Under the pieces are notes generated by a model. It searched no databases, was not told the DNA's origin, and saw only the letters and a list, made by a program, of their open reading frames with translations. A stretch of DNA of 14,677 nucleotides from positions 1 through 14,677 of the forward strand of contig JAKSCP010000058.1 in the NCBI GenBank assembly GCA_022360535.1, given 5' to 3'. Both the position numbers and the translations under genes were made by a program. The stretch comes from Pseudomonadales bacterium. Its GTDB lineage: Bacteria; Pseudomonadota; Gammaproteobacteria; Pseudomonadales; Pseudohongiellaceae. Shown piece after piece: positions 1 to 8,600 of this stretch (the stretch's first letter is position 1; every line of letters starts with the position of its first letter).

Positions 1-2
1 AA

Positions 3-152
3 GTAACCGTAGCCCAGGATGCTCATGGCACATGGCCGGATGATGGGTTGTCTGCGGACCAAATAATCGAGCGACAGAACGAGCTGCTGCTGGGAAAAGG
101 AGCGATTCTTAAATCCAGCGCTGAGATTACAGCGGGACTTCGCAATAGTTAG
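3..152 (+). CDS. C-terminal end of an isochorismatase-family cysteine hydrolase (partial, 5' cut)
   Basis: An open frame enters from the left edge and stops at TAG 150-152, giving 49 residues. The tail has the pattern VTVAQDAHGTW...LSADQIIERQNELL...SSAEI. This resembles the C-terminal strand and helix of isochorismatase-like cysteine hydrolases (typically V.DAH.t...LsAeqII.hhN..L). These are small cytoplasmic alpha/beta enzymes of about 180-200 residues that hydrolyse amides or vinyl ethers with an Asp-Lys-Cys triad. The catalytic Asp, Lys and Cys would all lie upstream of the window, so activity cannot be judged. No signal peptide or partner can be seen. The family call rests on motif memory of a short tail. 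The coding call is firmer than the family name because the frame carries a coherent amphipathic sequence. Confidence 0.6.
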   Translation, partial: VTVAQDAHGTWPDDGLSADQIIERQNELLLGKGAILKSSAEITAGLRNS

Positions 153-254
153 GTGGATTGGTTTGCATAGAACAGGTCTGATTTGTGCCATGGATAAAGT
201 AGGGAAACTGTTAAAGGAACTGGAGGCTAGTCATAGCCAAGGGTCCTGATCTCT

Positions 255-638
255 ATGCGCTACTTACCGTTGGAATCCAGAAAAGAAAACATAGAGCCTG
301 TGGCCGTGGGTAACTACCAGGGCGAGTTCTTTGAGTCTGACTCGGTTCCTTATTTCACGATCTATAGTGCCAATGGCAGTACTACCAACGAAAAGATTTT
401 TTTCAATCTCTCGACCATTCTGGTGTCCAGGGCATCAGATCTGAGGTATTACATTTTGGATGGTGCCGAACGCTACGAATTCTTTTTTAAGGATACAAGG
501 CGCGGACTCTGGCTCTATGTCTACAAGTATTACTTTGGGCGTTTCAGAATGCGATACTGCTCTGGGTTCGTTACATCGGCGGCAAAAACGATTATCCAGG
601 ATAAACTGGCCAAATGCCGACAGGGTCTTGCCGCTTAG
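255..638 (+). CDS. Small hypothetical protein, 127 residues, not recognised
   Basis: An ATG-to-TAG frame encodes a Tyr/Phe-rich protein with alternating strand-like segments (YFTIYSANG, YEFFFKDT, WLYVYKYYFG). It has no signal peptide, no clear membrane helix and no motif I can name. It could be a small beta-rich cytoplasmic protein. A purine stretch (AAGGG, about 239-243) lies 11 bases before the ATG, a weak and rather distant ribosome-binding site. It uses AGG and AGA arginine codons more freely than the large neighbouring genes, so it may be foreign or not a true gene. A 19-codon ORF (190-249) ends just before it, so the region could also hold the remains of a larger broken gene. No function is proposed. 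Confidence 0.4.
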   Translation: MRYLPLESRKENIEPVAVGNYQGEFFESDSVPYFTIYSANGSTTNEKIFFNLSTILVSRASDLRYYILDGAERYEFFFKDTRRGLWLYVYKYYFGRFRMRYCSGFVTSAAKTIIQDKLAKCRQGLAA

Positions 639-713
639 ACCTGGGGCGAGGGGCAGAATCGAGAGTTAAGCGCAAGGCTGTAAAGCTACTCTGACCCCTT
701 TGTGCCTGCCACG

Positions 714-3629
714 CTAGTTATCAATCGCACTCAGCTCTAACACCGAGAATAGGCCTTGTTCCTGATCTTCAAGTTTCAATCTGATCAGGCTCACTTCGTC
801 GTCTATCTGGATGTAGTTCGAATAGATCTGAGTTGCCAGGTTGTACTCGCCACTACAGTCCGGGATCTCGCCAAACTCGGTGAGCAAGGAATTGGGATTG
901 AATAGAGTGGCTTCGTTAACCTGCAACAGAGCAGGAGATTCAGAGATCAATCGCATGGTGACGTTGAAGTACTGCTGCTGATTGTCCGCATCAACGGTTA
1001 TTTCACCAAATTCATCGAGCACAGAAACACAAAGAAAGGCTGTCATGTTCTGCGTGTCAAAAAAGTCGATTGTGTTGGTAGGCAAGTTGAGTTCCGGGTC
1101 TGGTGAAACGCCATTATAACCCTCCTTATCGCCAGAATCTGAATCGCCAATGTCTACTGCGCCTGATTCGTCACTGGTATCAGTATTATTGTTTGTGTCG
1201 TTTGAGCCTGGTGAAGTGCTGTCAGGCACTATGGCGCTGACCCAGCCGCCAATAACAGTGGGATGAGCGACTGCTGTGTCTGGCAGTATTGCACCACCGA
1301 ATGATGTGCTGGGATTGGTTAAAGACTGCAATTCTGCATTTGATTTTCCGACATATCGACTGAGTGATTCGTCGGTCTCTTCTTCATCTTCTTCGTCCTC
1401 TTCGTCGGGCAGTGAGCTAAGAGCGTTTTGAGTTAACGGGACGAAGCTGGCGCTTTGTTGATCGAAGTAAAGCTTTGCCTGCTGAAACGGACCATAGTTC
1501 AGGGTAATGCTGTCCGGCATCAGGAAGAACAATGGGAATTTTTCGTCGTCTGCTTCATCGAAACCATCTTCTAAGTCCTGCCTGTAGGTCAGATCTGCTG
1601 TTAGCACCAGGTTTCTATTGGCATTCAGAAAATTGATATCAGAGATGGTCATCGTCCGATTGGGTTGATCGAACTTAACATCTTCATCAAATTTCGGGTT
1701 TGGCATATTGGTTTCTTTGATCTGAATATCAGTGGAGCTGTTATTGAAGGTGCCGCCTGAAATCGTTACCTCGGCATTCTTTGGTGTAACCAGCGCAATA
1801 TTGCCATTGTCAAACCCTTCAAAGTCGTTATTACTAAGTTGCCAACTGTCAAAGTTATGCCAGTGATCGAGATCCATCCCAACTGCCGTACTCGGGCTGT
1901 TGTATCCAACGATTCGACTATCGCTAATGCTGACATGAGAGGAATAGAGCGTTTCTATGCCTTTGTTCCTGATATTCCAAAGCGTCGTGCCCTCCATCGC
2001 AAAATTCAAGGTGTCGCGAAAGGTTTCAGGAACCACATTGTTTTTGCCTTCAGTGGTGTCCAGAAATCGAGTGTGCATGTAAAAAACAGTAACACCCTTG
2101 CTCATGTTGTAAGCCGTGTTGTTAATAAAGGGTTTTGACGGAATCAACCAGCACTCGAGGACGAAGTCGGTGGATACTCCTGATAAGGCTGCCCGCTGAC
2201 TGGAAGAAGTGATATGGGACTCCACTGTGCCGCGACGCATGCCCAGTCCGTTTTCAATCAATCCTTCTGGCCAGAACACGAAGGCAGAACCGGTAACACC
2301 GGACGCGATATTGCCCTGCACCGTGACTCCCGCACTATGAAACCAGAACGCATCGCCTTGCCAGGCGAAGTCCTGAAATTCTTCGCGGAGATCGATGAGT
2401 GCGGGTTCAGCACGCGGATTGGAGAATGGGTCGGAGGTGTTAACTGTTCGAATGGCGATGTTTTCGATGAACGAACCGGTTTCGTCGCCAGCCTCAGTGT
2501 TGAAGGCACCACCGGTTACCTCATAGGATACATTTCTAATGAAGTCGACTCTGCTGGAGTGATTGACGTAGCCCCAGCCTGGATCATTGTTCACCGTGAC
2601 CCCTTCGACGTGAGCTGCATTCAAGCCGGGGTCGAAACCGCCGCGATGAAAGTGCACCGAGTAGCGGCCACGAGGGTTGGTGTATTTTCCTCTCGGCGGC
2701 TGATAAGAGGCTTCTTCTTGCAGGTCGTCCCAAAGATAGTCGTCAACGGGTATGGATTTGTCGGTTCGTCCCAGATCGGAAATTTCCACATAGCGAAGGT
2801 CAACGTCCAGATTGTGCATAAACATTAAGTGGCCCCGGGTTTTCGCTGAAACACTGGGGTTCTCTGAACTGATTTTGATGTTACGGGTGAGATTGGCGAC
2901 ATGTACGGCCAGGTCGCTGGCTGCGGTTGGCGCTTGATGTGCCTTGGATAGGGGGCTCGCCAAACTGATATTGTTGCCATCAATGCTGGCGATTGTTACC
3001 ACCTCGTCGCTGGTAAAATCGCCTGGAATTGTGCCCGCAACGATTAGCTGATCCCCAACTTCCCATCCATTGATCGAGCCTGTCAGGCTCAGCGTCTGCT
3101 CGCCTGCCGCAGGTTGCGCGGCCAATGTGGTAAAAGCGGTTTTACTGGCACCGTGCATTTGTGTTGGTCCGATAAACACTGCTCCAGGTGCAAATCGCTC
3201 CGGATCTTCCGCCGTGGTAGTGCCACCGAGATCCACGAATGTCAGTCGGGCGGTAGTCTCTGCCGGAATAGGGTTCGATGCGGTACCGATTTCAATGCGT
3301 CCACCGACGCTGCTGACAACAAACTCAGCGCGCAGCTCGGTATCCTGGTCCGGGCTGAAGGTCAGCGCGCCATCGATGCGCAAGGATTTGTAGTTAGCCG
3401 TAATTTTCTGATCTACTGTGACAGTGATGCCAGTCGGAATGAGCACTCGGGCACCGCTGGCAGGAACCGCTCCTCCCCAGGTAGTATCAGCACTCCAGTT
3501 TCCGGAACTGACAGCCGTTGCTGTGGCAGAGCCTGCGACTTCCAGTGGAGTCGCAGCAAAGCCCAGGCTGCCAAAACAGCACATCAAAATGAAGATCAAG
3601 TGTGGTTGTGCGCGAGTTATCAAAGTCAT
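714..3629 (-). CDS. Secreted G8-domain / right-handed beta-helix protein (CEMIP/TMEM2-like architecture)
   Basis: 971 residues. A Sec signal peptide is visible: Arg6, then a hydrophobic core at about 9-24, with cleavage near FAA (25/26). Residues of about 40-165 look like a G8 domain: SGNWSADTTWGGAVPASG, a GxxVTVD strand, a SLRIDGAL strand, then an IEIGT...P strand. Residues of about 250-690 read as a right-handed parallel beta-helix with repeated short strands, turns and Asn/Gly ladders. It contains a GRYSVHFHRGG segment (His326, His328) like the conserved ryPxHFH region of CEMIP/TMEM2-type proteins. An acidic run follows (742-754), then a Ser/Thr/Asn/Asp-rich linker at about 800-840, then a C-terminal domain of about 125 residues with two cysteines (867, 925) that I do not recognise. 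Known eukaryotic relatives bind or depolymerise hyaluronan; bacterial members are mostly uncharacterised, so a polysaccharide-related extracellular role is inference. Only a weak ribosome-binding site precedes the ATG, but the signal peptide fixes the start. It is divergent from the peptidase gene at 3918. Confidence 0.85.
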   Translation of the reverse strand: MTLITRAQPHLIFILMCCFGSLGFAATPLEVAGSATATAVSSGNWSADTTWGGAVPASGARVLIPTGITVTVDQKITANYKSLRIDGALTFSPDQDTELRAEFVVSSVGGRIEIGTASNPIPAETTARLTFVDLGGTTTAEDPERFAPGAVFIGPTQMHGASKTAFTTLAAQPAAGEQTLSLTGSINGWEVGDQLIVAGTIPGDFTSDEVVTIASIDGNNISLASPLSKAHQAPTAASDLAVHVANLTRNIKISSENPSVSAKTRGHLMFMHNLDVDLRYVEISDLGRTDKSIPVDDYLWDDLQEEASYQPPRGKYTNPRGRYSVHFHRGGFDPGLNAAHVEGVTVNNDPGWGYVNHSSRVDFIRNVSYEVTGGAFNTEAGDETGSFIENIAIRTVNTSDPFSNPRAEPALIDLREEFQDFAWQGDAFWFHSAGVTVQGNIASGVTGSAFVFWPEGLIENGLGMRRGTVESHITSSSQRAALSGVSTDFVLECWLIPSKPFINNTAYNMSKGVTVFYMHTRFLDTTEGKNNVVPETFRDTLNFAMEGTTLWNIRNKGIETLYSSHVSISDSRIVGYNSPSTAVGMDLDHWHNFDSWQLSNNDFEGFDNGNIALVTPKNAEVTISGGTFNNSSTDIQIKETNMPNPKFDEDVKFDQPNRTMTISDINFLNANRNLVLTADLTYRQDLEDGFDEADDEKFPLFFLMPDSITLNYGPFQQAKLYFDQQSASFVPLTQNALSSLPDEEDEEDEEETDESLSRYVGKSNAELQSLTNPSTSFGGAILPDTAVAHPTVIGGWVSAIVPDSTSPGSNDTNNNTDTSDESGAVDIGDSDSGDKEGYNGVSPDPELNLPTNTIDFFDTQNMTAFLCVSVLDEFGEITVDADNQQQYFNVTMRLISESPALLQVNEATLFNPNSLLTEFGEIPDCSGEYNLATQIYSNYIQIDDEVSLIRLKLEDQEQGLFSVLELSAIDN

Positions 3630-3672
3630 CTCAAATACCAGAATCGAATTTGGTTGCGAACAGATTGATTGA

Positions 3673-3691
3673 ACAGCTAATTAGGAGCTGT
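3673..3691. promoter_or_regulatory. 6-bp inverted repeat (ACAGCT-N7-AGCTGT), possible operator
   Basis: Perfect 6-bp arms at 3673-3678 and 3686-3691 are separated by 7 bases. The site lies 44 bp upstream of the G8-protein start on the minus strand, in the shared divergent intergenic region. Its size and symmetry suit a dimeric regulator, or a small hairpin in a leader RNA. No U-tract follows on either strand, so it does not look like a terminator. A 6-bp arm can occur by chance. Confidence 0.25.
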
Positions 3692-3846
3692 GTGAATCTT
3701 CCAATAGCACGATGAGATTTTAGGTGATTGTGCTCACTTTGGGTTTTGAGTTTGGTTGTCGAAGTGTTTGGCTAATGTATGACGAATGTAAGAGCGGGTG
3801 TTTATTAGGGTGAATTGCTGACTTTGCCCGGTTCGAAACCTTTATC

Positions 3847-3878
3847 GCAGAATAAGAGTAAAGCAGAATAAGAGTAAA
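3847..3878 (+). repeat. Perfect tandem duplication, 2 x 16 bp
   Basis: The unit GCAGAATAAGAGTAAA occurs at 3847-3862 and again, identical and without a gap, at 3863-3878. A further partial echo (ATAAG) follows at 3879-3883. The block sits 40 bp before the ATG of the peptidase gene, so it probably lies in its 5' untranslated leader or overlaps its promoter. It may be a slipped-strand duplication or a doubled protein-binding site. The purine-rich unit contains AAGAG, but it is too far upstream to act as the ribosome-binding site. Confidence 0.85.
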
Positions 3879-3917
3879 ATAAGCGAGTGTAGGAAAAACA
3901 AGGTAAATCCAGAGACT

Positions 3918-4856
3918 ATGAAAATACCAATTTGCGCCCTGTTGGGTGTTGGCTTGTTACACCTCTCTGCTGCATTAGCCCTTGAGCCCGGGCAAGGATT
4001 TGTTGCCGTGCCTGGTGGGCCCGTGTGGTATGAGGTTGTTGGGGATGGGGATGGCACACCTTTGATGGTTCTGCATGGTGGCCCGGGCGGCACTTCCTGC
4101 GGCTATAAGCGTCTGGCGCCAATGGGCGAAACCCGACCAGTAGTGCGCTATGACCAGTTGGGTGGCGGCAGGTCAGGTCGCCCAGACGATATGAGTCTAT
4201 GGACGGTAGAAAGGTTTGTGGAAGGGTTGCATAGCCTGCGCAATGAATTGGGGATGGAGCAAATGCATCTGCTGGGTCATTCCTGGGGCGGAGCGTTAGC
4301 CGCAGCTTACGTATTGCAGCAAGGTACTGAAGGGATTGTTTCACTAACGCTGTCATCGCCTTTATTGAGTTCGCCGGCGTGGATGGAAGATGCCAACTAT
4401 TTGCGTTCGCAACTGCCAGTCGAAATGCAGGAAGCGCTGGATAAACACGAAGCCGAAGGCACCCTGGATCACGAAGACTATGAAGCGGCAACGGAAGAAT
4501 TCTATCGGCGCCACGTTCGAGGCGGTGAGCGGCTACCGCCTTTGGAAGCTTGTGCGGGCGTCACCAGCAATTCCATGATTTACGAATACATGTGGGGTAA
4601 CACGGAATTCAATGCGACAGGGACACTAGTAGACTTTGATCTCACACCCAGGCTCGGTGAGCTTGATGTTCCAGTGCTGCTGATGGCTGGAGAGCATGAC
4701 GAGGCGCGACCGGAAAGAATGCGCGAGTTTGCTTCTCTTATAGATGGGGCAAGAGTCGAGATAATTCCTGACGCCGCTCATGGCACATTGAGCCGACAGA
4801 CAGAGCTTTATATCGAGGTGCTCTCGGATTTTCTGAGCGAAGTAGAGGACCAGTGA
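3918..4856 (+). CDS. Secreted proline iminopeptidase-like alpha/beta hydrolase (peptidase family S33)
   Basis: 312 residues. A Sec signal peptide (about 1-21, ending SAALA) predicts export to the periplasm or beyond. The mature part shows the S33 pattern in order: HGGPGG (53-58, oxyanion region), DQLGGGRSGRP (79-89), GHSWGG with nucleophile Ser122, acid Asp261 in GEHDEARP, and base His288 in DAAHGTLS. An alpha-helical cap fills roughly 150-225. The triad is complete and the length is normal for the family (about 300-320), so the enzyme is probably active. Family members remove N-terminal proline, or other residues, from small peptides; some S33 members act on other esters or amides, so the exact substrate is uncertain. 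Many proline iminopeptidases are cytoplasmic, so the export signal is notable. It converges on the PepSY gene with 15 bp between stop codons, and no clear terminator is visible in that gap. Confidence 0.85.
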   Translation: MKIPICALLGVGLLHLSAALALEPGQGFVAVPGGPVWYEVVGDGDGTPLMVLHGGPGGTSCGYKRLAPMGETRPVVRYDQLGGGRSGRPDDMSLWTVERFVEGLHSLRNELGMEQMHLLGHSWGGALAAAYVLQQGTEGIVSLTLSSPLLSSPAWMEDANYLRSQLPVEMQEALDKHEAEGTLDHEDYEAATEEFYRRHVRGGERLPPLEACAGVTSNSMIYEYMWGNTEFNATGTLVDFDLTPRLGELDVPVLLMAGEHDEARPERMREFASLIDGARVEIIPDAAHGTLSRQTELYIEVLSDFLSEVEDQ

Positions 4857-4871
4857 TTTGAACAGCTAGTT

Positions 4872-5414
4872 CTAAGTGCCTAGCGCCGCTTTGCGTTCCA
4901 GTCGCTCGCGTTTTTTCTTGCGTGCTATAAAGGGAATAACGAACAAGTAAACACCAGTTAACCACATTAAAAACAGCACGATCGCGGTAGGAAAGAATAC
5001 CCACAGTTTGATGTTGTCGTGGAAGAATGAGCCATCATGGATCGTTTCAATAAGATCGCTGCGGCGATAAGCCACCTGCAGTATCTCGGCGCTGGCGGTA
5101 TCGATCTGAATCTCCCAGCGATTCAGACTGCGAATCTTTAACATCCCCCGGTCAGGCCTGACGTCAAGGCGGTCGATGTCGTCCCAATCGGTAATCTCTG
5201 CTTCTTCTACTGAGCGGGCGGCGGCCAGGATTTCCTCAAAAGATATCTGCGGCGGGTTGTCCGCACCCCGTTGGGTCACCGGTTGAATCCAATGCACGTC
5301 TTTTTTCAACTGCAAGACCACGCCGCTGCCGATGATCACCATGGCCGGCAACAAGATTGCCAATGATGCCCAGTAGTGGGTTTTTCGGGTTAAGACATTC
5401 CAGTTGATACTCAC
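4872..5414 (-). CDS. PepSY domain / PepSY-associated transmembrane protein
   Basis: 180 residues with a GTG start supported by a strong ribosome-binding site. The topology is N-terminal WNxLTRKTHYW, a first membrane helix (about 15-35, LAILLPAMVIIGSGVVL), a PepSY-like extracytoplasmic part (about 55-125: FEEILAAA, LDVRP..GMLKIRS, EIQIDTASAEILQ), an IHDGSFFH motif, a second helix (about 137-161, VFFPTAIVLFLMWLTGVYLF) and a basic tail (ARKKKRERLERK) that should stay in the cytoplasm. This compact two-helix form is common beside TonB-dependent receptors in gammaproteobacteria. Larger PepSY_TM proteins have been linked to iron or siderophore handling, but the role of this short form is unknown. 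It is divergent from the propeller gene at 5658 with 243 bp between, so the two could share a control region. Confidence 0.8.
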   Translation of the reverse strand: MSINWNVLTRKTHYWASLAILLPAMVIIGSGVVLQLKKDVHWIQPVTQRGADNPPQISFEEILAAARSVEEAEITDWDDIDRLDVRPDRGMLKIRSLNRWEIQIDTASAEILQVAYRRSDLIETIHDGSFFHDNIKLWVFFPTAIVLFLMWLTGVYLFVIPFIARKKKRERLERKAALGT

Positions 5415-5657
5415 GACTTCGCTCCTGACCTGCTCGACAGGCGAACCCTGTCTTTATTTTGTGACCGCAGCAATATGGCAAGCAATGGGATGTAAGGCAA
5501 ATGAAATCTGGGTCCGGTGTGTCGCCGTCTAACGCTGGATACCGGCATTTTGTCGAATCCCGGAACGGCCTCGGATAGCCGGGTCACGGCGAATTGTTCC
5601 GATGCAGCGGGCATGCTACTTTGCAGCGATCTTTAACCAATTCGTCGATGATGTCCT
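5415..5657. other. Divergent intergenic region between PepSY and propeller genes
   Basis: 243 bp without a convincing gene; short antisense frames here are GC-driven. It must carry the promoters of both divergent genes. It contains one CCCGG-N15-CCGGG inverted repeat (5559-5583) of doubtful meaning. I see no clear sigma-70 promoter, riboswitch or small RNA. Confidence 0.4.
5422..5426 (-). promoter_or_regulatory. Ribosome-binding site that fixes the GTG start of the PepSY gene
   Basis: On the minus strand AGGAG lies 7 bases before GTG at 5414-5412. The match and spacing are near ideal, and the resulting protein begins with the WNxLTRKTHYW segment expected at the N terminus of this type of protein, so the GTG is preferred over any later ATG. 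Confidence 0.75.
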
Positions 5658-8600
5658 ATGAATTCCAGCGCCAGATTTTTACTCACACTCTGTTTGTTTC
5701 TGTTTTCTATAGAAATCCATGCCCAACACTTTGAAGGCATGGAGTATCGCAATGTTGGTCCCACTCGTGGCGGGCGAGTGACGGCGGTCGCGGGCACAGT
5801 TGCCGCTCCGGCGACGTTTTACCTGGGAGCATCCGGTGGCGGTATCTGGAAGACGGAAGACTACGGCACTACCTGGAACAACGTATCCGATGGCTATTTC
5901 AGCACGCCATCCATCGGCGACATCGCGGTTGCGCAGAACGATGCCAATATCGTGTATGTGGGCACCGGTTCCGACGGTTTGCGCAGCAATGTCATTGCGG
6001 GCAAAGGCATGTACAAATCAATCGATGGGGGCGATACCTGGCAGCACATCGGTCTGACCGAAACCGGCCACATCGGCGCGGTAGAGATTAATCCTACCAA
6101 CCACAACATTGTGTACGTGGCGGCTATTGGGCAGGCGTTTAATACCAACGAAGAGCGCGGTTTGTACAAAACTATCGACGGTGGGCGTAGTTGGGAGCAG
6201 GTGCTGTACATCTCCGATGAAACCGGTATTTCCGATATGGAGATGTTGCCCGGTAACCCGGAGGTGTTGTTCGCTACTGCCTGGAAGGCGGAACGCAAAC
6301 CCTGGACCATCATCAGCGGTGGTGAAAACGACGAAGGTGGTTTGTACAAATCGGTGGACGGTGGTGCTACCTGGGACAAGATAACTGAAGGACTGCCGAC
6401 TGGATTAATTGGCAAAATGGATCTTGCCATCTCGCCAGCGAATTCCAGCATCATCTATCTGTTGGTGGAAGCGCCGGATGATGAAGGCGGCTTATACAAA
6501 TCCATCGACCAGGGCCAGACCTTTGAGCAGGTGTCTGATCACGACGGCATCATCACCCGACCTTTTTACTACGCCAATATTGATGTCGATCCCAAAAATC
6601 CTGACATCGTCTATGCCATGGCCACTGGTAACTTCGTTTCCAAAGATGGTGGAGAGAACTGGGAGCGCCTGGCTACGCCTCACGGTGATAACCATGATAT
6701 GTGGATTAATCCCGATAATCCGGATCTCTATATTCAAGCTAATGACGGTGGCGCCAACGTCACCCACAATGGGGGCAAAACCTGGTCCACGCAATTCAAT
6801 CAACCTACGGCCGAGTTGTATCAGGTCGAGGTAGATGATCAATATCCTTACTGGCTCTATGCCGGGATGCAGGACAATGGCACGACTATCGCCGTGCCTA
6901 GTATGGCGCCTTTCGGTGTGCAACATTCCAATCGCTGGATCGTCGATAGCGGTGGTTGTGAAACCGGTCCCGCCGTGCCCAAACCGGGTGACCACAACAT
7001 CGTGTACGCGGATTGTAAGGGTCGTTTTGGGGTTTTTGATAAACGACTTGGTACGGAAAAAGGCTACTACGTGGGTGCTGCCAATATGTATGGTCATAAT
7101 CCGCGGGACTTGCGCTACCGGTTTCAGCGGGTGGCACCGATTCATGTATCCCCGCACGATCCCAACGTGATTTATCACACCTCCCAGTTCGTACATCGCA
7201 CCACCGACGAAGGCCTGACATGGGAAACCATTTCGCCTGATCTGACAGCCTTTGAGCCGGAACGACAGGTCACCTCCGGTGCGCCGATTACCCGCGACAT
7301 TACTGGTGAAGAGTTCTACAGCACCATTTATTCGATTCGGGAGTCGCCAGTGCAGGCCGGCGTGATTTGGGTGGGCGCAAACGACGGCCCGGTGCATGTT
7401 ACGCAAGACAATGGTGAGAGCTGGCAGGATGTGACGCCGCGCCGATTGCAACCCGGCGGCCGGGTAGATGCCGTGGAGCCGTCGCCACACGACCCTGCCA
7501 AAGCGTATATCGCCGTGTTGCGTTATCAGTTTGGGGATTGGAAGCCCTATATTTATCGCACAGATGATTTTGGCAGAAGCTGGGATTTGCTGACAGACGG
7601 AAACGGCATTCCAGAGGATTATCCAACCCGTGTTGTGCGCGAAGACCCGGGCAAGGAAGGCGTGCTCTACGCGGGAACTGAATACGGTATCTTCGTCTCA
7701 CTTGATGATGGGGACACCTGGCACGATTTCCAACAGAACCTGCCCGTGACACCGGTGACGGATATCAAAGTTGTACGAGGCGATCTGGCGATCAGCACCA
7801 TGGGTCGTTCTTTCTGGGTATTGGACAACATCACCACGCTGCAACAGGATGCTATTAATGAATTAGATGCCGAGCCGGTGTTGTTCCAACCCAAGACCAC
7901 CATTCGTTACCGCCGTCCCCGCGGCATGCCGCGCACCGAAGTTCCCGACTATCCCCAGCCCGCAGTTGTCATTGATTACTACCTGCCTGAAGAGTTCGAA
8001 GAGCGATTGGTGATGGAGATTCTCGATAGCAATGGCATGGTTGTTAATCGCTTCACCAATGAAGATGAAGAAGAATCCGAGGATGGACAGGATGAGGTCG
8101 AATTGACCGATATGGGCACCAACCAGACGATCTATCTGGTGGACGATTCTTTAGCCAGTGAGTCAGGACTGAATCGTTTCCGCTGGACTATGCGCCACTT
8201 CGGGGCCTGGCATGAAGATGAGGATCGTCGTTATCAGAACGGTCCTATCGCCAAACCGGGAGCTTATACTGTCCGTTTAACAACTGGCGAAAATGTGATG
8301 GAGCAATCGTTTGAACTGCAAGTCGATCCCCGGGTGCTGGAAGGTGGTACCAGCCTGGCGGACATCTCTTCACAGGTCGATCTGGAGTTGGAGATCGTTG
8401 ATTTGCTGTCTCGCTCGAGACAGCTTGAAGATCGTCTGGACAGTGAAAAAGAAAAGTTGGAAGAGCAGGAAAAAGAGGGTGGGCTGGGCGCACAGGAACA
8501 GGAGCGTTTGGATCGGGTAAACGCAATCCTGGCAAGAGTGCAGACTGCCGAAGGCATCTATATGACCCCCATGCTCAATGCCCAGATCAGTTATCTCTAC

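Larger units (their letters stand above)
3630..3917. other. Divergent intergenic region between the G8-protein gene and the peptidase gene
   Basis: 288 bp with no credible ORF. It must hold promoters for both divergent genes. It contains an inverted repeat near the G8 gene (3673-3691), an AT-rich centre (about 3710-3830) and a perfect tandem duplication near the peptidase gene (3847-3878). I could not pick a convincing -35/-10 pair on either strand. Confidence 0.5.

Noticed and set aside
688..698. CTCTGACCCCT-like sequence between the small ORF and the G8 gene, similar to ends seen near some transposases
   Set aside because: Only one copy was seen, with no paired end and no transposase gene, so a mobile element cannot be supported.
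2214..2828. Plus-strand open frame of 204 codons
   Set aside because: It is antisense to the beta-helix part of the G8 protein, with no motif and no ribosome-binding site.
3114..3668. Plus-strand open frame of 184 codons
   Set aside because: It is antisense to the N-terminal part and signal peptide region of the G8 protein and has a composition typical of a shadow frame.
3669..4868. TTGAACAGCTA occurring at 3669-3679 and 4858-4868, on both sides of the peptidase gene
   Set aside because: It looks like target-site repeats of an inserted cassette, but many 11-bp repeats are expected by chance in a window this long, and there is no transposase or integrase.
5559..5583. CCCGG-N15-CCGGG inverted repeat upstream of propeller 1
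   Set aside because: The arms are short and GC-rich, there is no U-tract and no clear position relative to a promoter; chance is the simplest explanation.
5894..6454. Minus-strand open frame of 186 codons
   Set aside because: It runs antisense to Asp-box repeats of propeller 1; its repeated SPPS..LYKP pattern is just the reverse complement of the Asp-box codons.
6492..7490. Minus-strand open frame of 332 codons
   Set aside because: It lies wholly inside the plus-strand propeller gene, has no recognisable domain and reads as an antisense shadow of its codon pattern.
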